Notes under the pieces: model-generated
What the model was told of the DNA's origin: nothing
What the model saw: the letters and a program-made list of their open reading frames with translations, nothing else
Database searches by the model: none
Shown here: piece by piece, positions 1 through 6,000 of the stretch
How positions within the stretch are numbered: the stretch's first letter is position 1
Layout of the letters: every line of letters starts with the position of its first letter
Assembly: GCA_023249835.1 (NCBI GenBank)
Contig: JAHFBY010000060.1
Coordinates: 1-8,030, forward strand
Length of the DNA stretch: 8,030 nt
Source: Elusimicrobiota bacterium
GTDB taxonomy: Bacteria; Elusimicrobiota; Elusimicrobia; 2-02-FULL-39-32
Direction: 5' to 3'
Program-made: the position numbers and the translations under genes

Positions 1-3000
1 TTAAGTTCATTCGCATGGAGAGGACGCGCAAGTTTAAGGCATGGTCAAGAAGCTGTTCGCGCTGGTCTAACCGGCGGTAGATCTTTTGGCCCATAGGACT
101 AGAAACGTCAACGTGTTTTTTAAAGTTTAATGATTGTTGAGTGACCCAGTCCGTATAAAGAGTTTGCGCGGAGGGCGTAGCCGTCAAGTTTATGGCTTTA
201 TTTGTCAACATATTTCCAACGGTTAATACCGCGTTTAATTCCATGCCTTGCGCCAAAAGAAATTCTGCGATGTTGTAAGCGGCCTCCATGCGCGGAACAT
301 AACTACCTCCGGTAGTAGGGTTGGCGCATAAATTATCCGCGCTCCTTTGCAGTTGAGTTAAACGCATTTGCGGGAGCCCGACCGGGTCAAAGGCTAATTG
401 CTTTAAGAAACTCTGCAAATGAACATCGCTGCGGATCGTTTCTTGATTAGAACGTCCATCTCCTCTCATGATTTGCATCAAGTTCGTTACAAAGACCTGT
501 CCGCGATAGGTTAAGTCCCCGTTTTCCGATAACGAATTGTCGGACGAATTTAGTTTTTCTTCTAATTCTTTAATAAATTTTTCCGGCACAACAGTTTGTT
601 CTGTACTAACGCTACGCACTTCGGTAAGGGCCTTTTCTATAGTTGTTATGCCGTCTTTATGTTGAGAACGAGCGAGCCGGTCGCCGTACTCATACTCGGC
701 GATTAACCCTGATGCGTACTGTTTGGCAACGTCATAGGCTTGGCTCACTGTTTGCGCTTTATGGATCCTGCCTTTTAAAAGCCCTGTACTCTTAACGCCG
801 ATTGGTTTTTCCACTTGGTTCCATTCCGCTAAAAGGGATTCCATTGTTTTTTTAGCTCGAACAGTTTCATTTAATGTTTTAGCGGCTTGTTCAGTTCTTA
901 AAAATTCCGGGACCCTGAGCTGCGCTTTTTCCTTTTGCGCTAAATCTTTAGCCAAGGTGCGCAGGATATCGACCGCGCTCCTTTGCAAATCTTCGAGCGC
1001 CAAGTCCAGACGCCTGTTCCCATCAACGAGTTTCCCTTCCCCTGCTTCCTTAAACCCGGCTTTATGTCCTTTAGTCGTGCGGCTGTTGTTCATCACGTCC
1101 AAAACGTTGCCGATCGCTCCGCCGGCTTCCGTTGATTTTCCGCCTGCCGCTTCTAAAGCGCTGCTCAATTTCTGCAAAAGGAAACGGTCTTTAATCGCTT
1201 CAATTACGCTATGGACCATGCCGGAAGAAGCGTCGCGATAACTTTCGTAACGAGAAGCAAGTTTTAAGGGGTGGGCGTCTTCCATTGAGACTCCCTCATC
1301 CACAAACGTCTTTTTCATAAACCCGCTTAAGGACAAGGAATCCTTAATAGTATTGACCAGATCGTTCACGGTTTTTTCGTGCATATAAACGGTGCGCGAA
1401 CCGGTTTCATTCTTATGCCGCTTAATGCGTCCGTAAGCTTGGGTTAGGAAAGTTTCGCTGGACACCCCATCGCCGCCAAAACCGCGGCTGTCAACGTGTA
1501 AGTCAATATGGCCGTAAAAATCGCGGCCAGTGCTTAAAGTAGCGCCGCCAATGATCACGCGCTGTTTAGTGCGGTTTTCTCCGCTGACAATATCTTTAAT
1601 AGATGTTCCCGAAGAATCGCCTACCAAGATCAATTCAAAGTCAATCTCGTCTTTGCTGTTTTTCTTTCTATCTTCATTAACCTCGTTCATTTTTTTAGTA
1701 AATTCTTCTTGGACAGATTTACGCAGTTCCGGGTCCAACGATATGAAGAGCTGGTCAAATTTTATCGTTTTTGGGTCGATTTCGACCTTGGGATCGTTTG
1801 GATCCAAAAGCTTATCTAGAATTCTTTTTTTAATAGTTTCGGCAATAGTTTTGACATCGGCGACCGGAACAACCAATACCGGGTCGGCTATTTGCGCTTG
1901 TTTTAAATCTGAGACGTATTCAAAATTTTTGAATTCGCCAAACTTCTGAACTTTCATTCCGTAAAGCGCGGACATGGCGTTTAAATCCGATAACGTGCCG
2001 GACATGCCGACAATTTTGCCTTCAGTGGCAAAAACTCTAGAACCGGAAGTGGACAAATCTGTCCGGCTAACCCTAACCGCGGACAACGCTTGTTCGTGTA
2101 AATTAGGGGCAAAACTTTTTAATTTATAAAAGCCAAGGGTGGCTAAACTTAAAATAGTTTCACCAACAAACGCCAACGCGCGTTTAAAATAGTTTTGCTT
2201 ATAATCCTTCCCCAACAACGTTCTGGCGGCGGCGTAAGAGTAATAGGAATCTTGAAATACGCGGTCTTTTTGAACGTTACCGTTAGCGTCTTTGGGCACG
2301 ACCGTCTTTTGACCGTTTTCATCCTTTACCAGCGCGTACTTTTCGTTGTTTTTTTCCGCTAAAGCGCGCAGCATAGATTCAACGGCTTTTTTATGCACGC
2401 GCGCAAAATTGAAGTCGCCGGTAAGCCAGCGTGTTTTTTCGCGGATAAGGGACTTTAGTGTTGATGAAATTTCAAGTTCGTTTTCATGGTTTAACTTTAT
2501 TTCACTGCCATGCTCTTTAATAATAGCGCTGGCGATTTCAAAAGCAGCGTTATAAATTCTTTTTTTCTGCCAGCTTAAATAATCTTGCAGGTTCATGTTG
2601 CCGCCTTTACTTAAAACAAAGGAGGTGCTGTCTTTTAAGAAGAGGTGGACTTCGTCAAGCACCAGCGTTACGGTTTGATCTTGGGAATGTTCGCTGAGCG
2701 CGTCTTTAATTTCCGTGTTCCCTTCAATCGCGCTAATTTCCGAGCTCGTGTTTAAATGGCCCAGCTCTTCCACGGTCCAGATGCGCACATATTCTTTACC
2801 GTTCAATATCGTTTTAAAGAGGTCGATAACTTGCATCTTTTCTGCATTTTTTATGCCGAGGCTATCTGCCAGTTTCAGGAGTTCCGGAGTAAGTTTTGTT
2901 TTTCCTGATTGCCCGGAGTTGCGCAGAGCATCCAAGATCGGCCCCATCATTACCATTCTGCTTTCTCCTGACTCAATGAAATCTCTGTATTTAATTTCTT

Positions 3001-6000
3001 TATCGTTAACCTTGCTTACTCCATAATAATATTTACGCGCTTCCACCATATCTTTGACCGCAATGTCGTAATTGGGTTTGCCCCCGGTTAATTTTTGCAG
3101 AGCCCTAGCCGCAATCAAGGCAATGATGGTTTTTCCGCCGCCCACGTCCCGGTGAATACCAACGTTTCCTTCCATGACCGCAAGCGCTGCTTCCTGCTGC
3201 TGCGGATCCGTAAATTCAAATTGAACCTCATGCTCTTTGTTAAAATCCTTGATCGTAGCATCTAAAGCTGTAGATTTTTTATTTAATTCTTCAAAAACGG
3301 ACCGCAGCTCTTGGGTTTGTTTGAATTCAAAATCCCCAAGTGATTTGAGAACTGGATTCGTTTCATTTTTTAGCAACCTGCTTAAATCCTCGCCTACCTC
3401 TAAACTTGAGTACTCTTTAAACTTTTCTTTGGCTATTTCATACTCCTTAGCAGTAACGTTCTCCATTAGCCTATATCGGATCATTGGTCCAAAATGTTTA
3501 GCAGCGGCTGTGCGCATAGATGAGAATTGGCCTTCCAGCAAACCATTAAATGTACTATAACTCTTTTCAGTATTCCCTTCTATGAACTGCGCGGTAAGCT
3601 CTTGCGCTCGGGCGTTCGCAATTTTTGATTGCAAGGCGGATTTGTTTTTAAAATAATCGCTTTGTAAATGTTCAATTAAAGCTTCGGTTTTTGCATTCGT
3701 GGCTTTGAATTCATTTTCTGCCAGAGCGACTAATTTTTGAGCGACCACCAACTCAAACGCATCGATCTTAATTTGCATGGCTCTTTGTTGGTAGGCGTCT
3801 TTACCAGGCAAAGAGTTTTTTATGAAATCGATTAAAGCTTCTTCGTGGCCGGTTTCGTTTGAAAATTTTTGCTCGAGCAAAAATTTATCGATATTAGCGT
3901 CAGTTTGCCGGGCCGCTTGATCAAGCTTTGCTTCTTCCAATTTAATTTTTAGTTCCTTACTCAACAGTTTGTCTTTTGAAGTCAATTGATCTTTCGGGCG
4001 ATTTTCCAGAGCTTCGATATGCTCCTGCATTTGGTTAGGGCTTAAGTTTTCGATATGGAGCGCGACCAATTCGTCCAAAATATTTTTCGTGAGCGTTACT
4101 TGACCGCCGCTGTCCAGTGAGACCGCAGAATCAAGGTCTATTTCTTTGTCCTGCATTATCTCCTGCAGTTTGGCGCCATCCCTACTCACCATATCTGCGG
4201 CTGAGGTCTCAACGGACCTAACCAGTTCCGCGTTGAGCTTAAAAGTTAAACTATTTTTGCCTTTACCTAACGTCACTTCAACGCCAACGGACTCAAAGTT
4301 AGCGCGCGCTCTTTCCGCGCTACTTTTTTCATCTTTAGTTTCTGGTTTACTTTTTAAGTCTTTCACCTCTCTGCTATATTGTTCTGCTTTTTGTAAGAAT
4401 TCGTTGTGCAGTCCGGACTGGACTATTTTTTGCGGCAACGCTTTTTTGTAGGACAGCGCTGTTTCCCCGGCGTCCAAATGTAACCTCTCGGTTGCCCCGC
4501 TGCGAGTGAACCGCTCCCACCGCAGAGACCATAGACTTTTAACAATTTTGCCTAAACTTACGTCATTGCCGCGCAAACTGACCTTATATTCGATTAGCGC
4601 GGCCCCCCCCTTTTGCCCGGCTTTAACCACCGCGTCCAACACTTTTGCGGACTGTTCCGGGGAAACCATTTTATTTTTGCCTTCAGTAATGCGGTCAGCC
4701 TTCGGCGCTTTTTTTGATTGATAAGAGACCGGAGCAAACAGCATGCCGATAGATTCTCCAAAATGAGCCCCTTCTTTGCCGGTAGCCAAAAGCGAAACAG
4801 CGGAAATGATGGTGGTGGCGCCTTGAAACTTAGCTGCTCCAACAATCGTTTCCACGGCCAAATGACTTTGCAGTCCGACCTCTTTGCCGTACTCACCGCT
4901 CAACAGCCGGCTAAAGTTTTCCAGGTTTTGGCTTAAATAACGAAACGGCGCGCCGATATATTTAAGGCCGCCTAAAAACGCGGCCATTTTATTAAAAGCT
5001 TTAAACGTCGCGTTTGCCACAGCGGTGAATATGTTTCCCATAATTCTAAACAGCCCGCGGATCGGAGCCAGAACTATTGTAATTGTCTTAGCCAAGACTT
5101 TGCCGATAAGAGTGGATTCAGGCATTCCGCGGGAAAATATGGGAGCAAAGAAAAAGCCAAACAGACCGCCGCCGCGCGCAGCGGATTTGCGCTCTTCCCA
5201 ACTCATGCTTTGAAAATCGCCGATAACGATTTCACCTTTATTAATATCAACGCGCAAACCGCTGAACAGGTCGCCGGCGATCATGTTAAACAAGTAAAGG
5301 CTGCGAGCCGTTTGCATGCGGGTGATGAGGGCAGCTTTAGAAAAGCTAAACATGTTGCTAAACAGCGCTTTGACATTGCTCGTAACATAAACGCCTAACT
5401 GCATGGTTTGTCCGGATTTTGTACCCAACTCCAGTCCGCCTTCGGTCATTTTTTCGATCCAAGATTTGCTGCTAGCCGGAGCCAACAATCCAAAGACCAT
5501 GCCTAAAGCCAGTCCGAAAAACAGGTCGCGCGCCATTAAAGCGCCGTCAAACACGTAGTCCATGTCGGCTGTTTTAAGTTCGCCGTTAACCTCTACGGTT
5601 TGCCCTTCAAGCGCCGCAACGAATCGGTTCATCAGCCCCATAATAGGCGAAATAACTGCCATAACCAAAGCTTGTTTAATTCCTTGAAAAGTTCGACCAA
5701 AAAGCGCTGACCCCAAACTCTTGGCCGTTGCCAGCGGGTTTAAAACCGCAATGGAAAGTTTTTCCGCTAACTTGTTCCAGGCGGTTTGCGCGGCTCCTAA
5801 AAGTTTAGCGCCAAAACTTGCGGTTTGACCGGCCCCTGCCCGGGAAAGGGTTCCCCCGGCTTGCGCGGCAACTCCGGAAACGTTATTAGCTGAACCTAAA
5901 GCAACGTACCTGGAACTTTTAAACGTTCCGGTCAAACTTTCCCATCCTTGTTTTAACGTGGATTTAACCGATTCTGTAAACGTGGTTTTTAGCGGAGTGT

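Larger units (their letters stand above)
1160..3232 (-). other. SecA-like DEAD motor ATPase domain (residues ~1600-2290)
   Basis: This domain should bind and hydrolyse ATP to drive movement of a polypeptide, as SecA does at the SecYEG channel. Visible motifs in order: a glutamine-containing DPQQQEA at 1608-1614; Walker A GGGKT at 1630-1634; SecA motif Ia-like VKDMVEARK at 1658-1666 (SecA: VNDYLAxRD), almost exactly as far from Walker A as in SecA; Walker B DEVH at 1792-1795, followed by a stretch resembling SecA's DEVDSILIDEARTPL; motif III GMSGT at 2008-2012 (SecA GMTGT); motif V ATLSTGRD at 2163-2170 (SecA NMAGRGTD); motif VI QAYGRIKR at 2197-2204, then TGSRTVYM, matching SecA's QLRGRxGR...GSSRFYLS, with both putative arginine fingers (R2201, R2204) kept. 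An AHP at 2252-2254 lies about 49 residues after R2204, close to the EHP position of SecA, suggesting part of the helical scaffold is present. Catalytic residues look intact, so it is probably active. It is divergent, with long insertions. A generic SF2 helicase is the alternative, but motifs Ia, III and VI favour SecA. Confidence 0.88.

Noticed and set aside
1..3. TTA at the left edge that would be a TAA stop on the minus strand
   Set aside because: It is not in the coding phase; the in-frame triplets at the edge are 2-4 (Leu), 5-7 (Asn) and 8-10 (Met), so the gene continues beyond the window.
3128..3142. Interpretation as a phage or defence SF2 helicase (for example a large DNA-modification protein)
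   Set aside because: The motif Ia (VKDMVEARK), motif III (GMSGT) and motif VI (QAYGRIKR...GS...Y) contexts fit SecA better, and the flanking regions are membrane-rich with no nuclease or methyltransferase motif seen.
1160..3232. A separate, free-standing secA gene starting at an internal ATG
   Set aside because: The frame is open without interruption for more than 1,500 codons upstream of Walker A, with sensible protein sequence all through; there is no gap, terminator or evident ribosome binding site.
4594..4896. Minus-strand open frame of 100 codons in a different phase
   Set aside because: It is out of frame with the continuous gene and its composition (Lys/Arg/Leu/Pro-rich, no fold pattern) is that of a shadow. 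The other minus-strand frame at 6358-6597 is rejected for the same reason.
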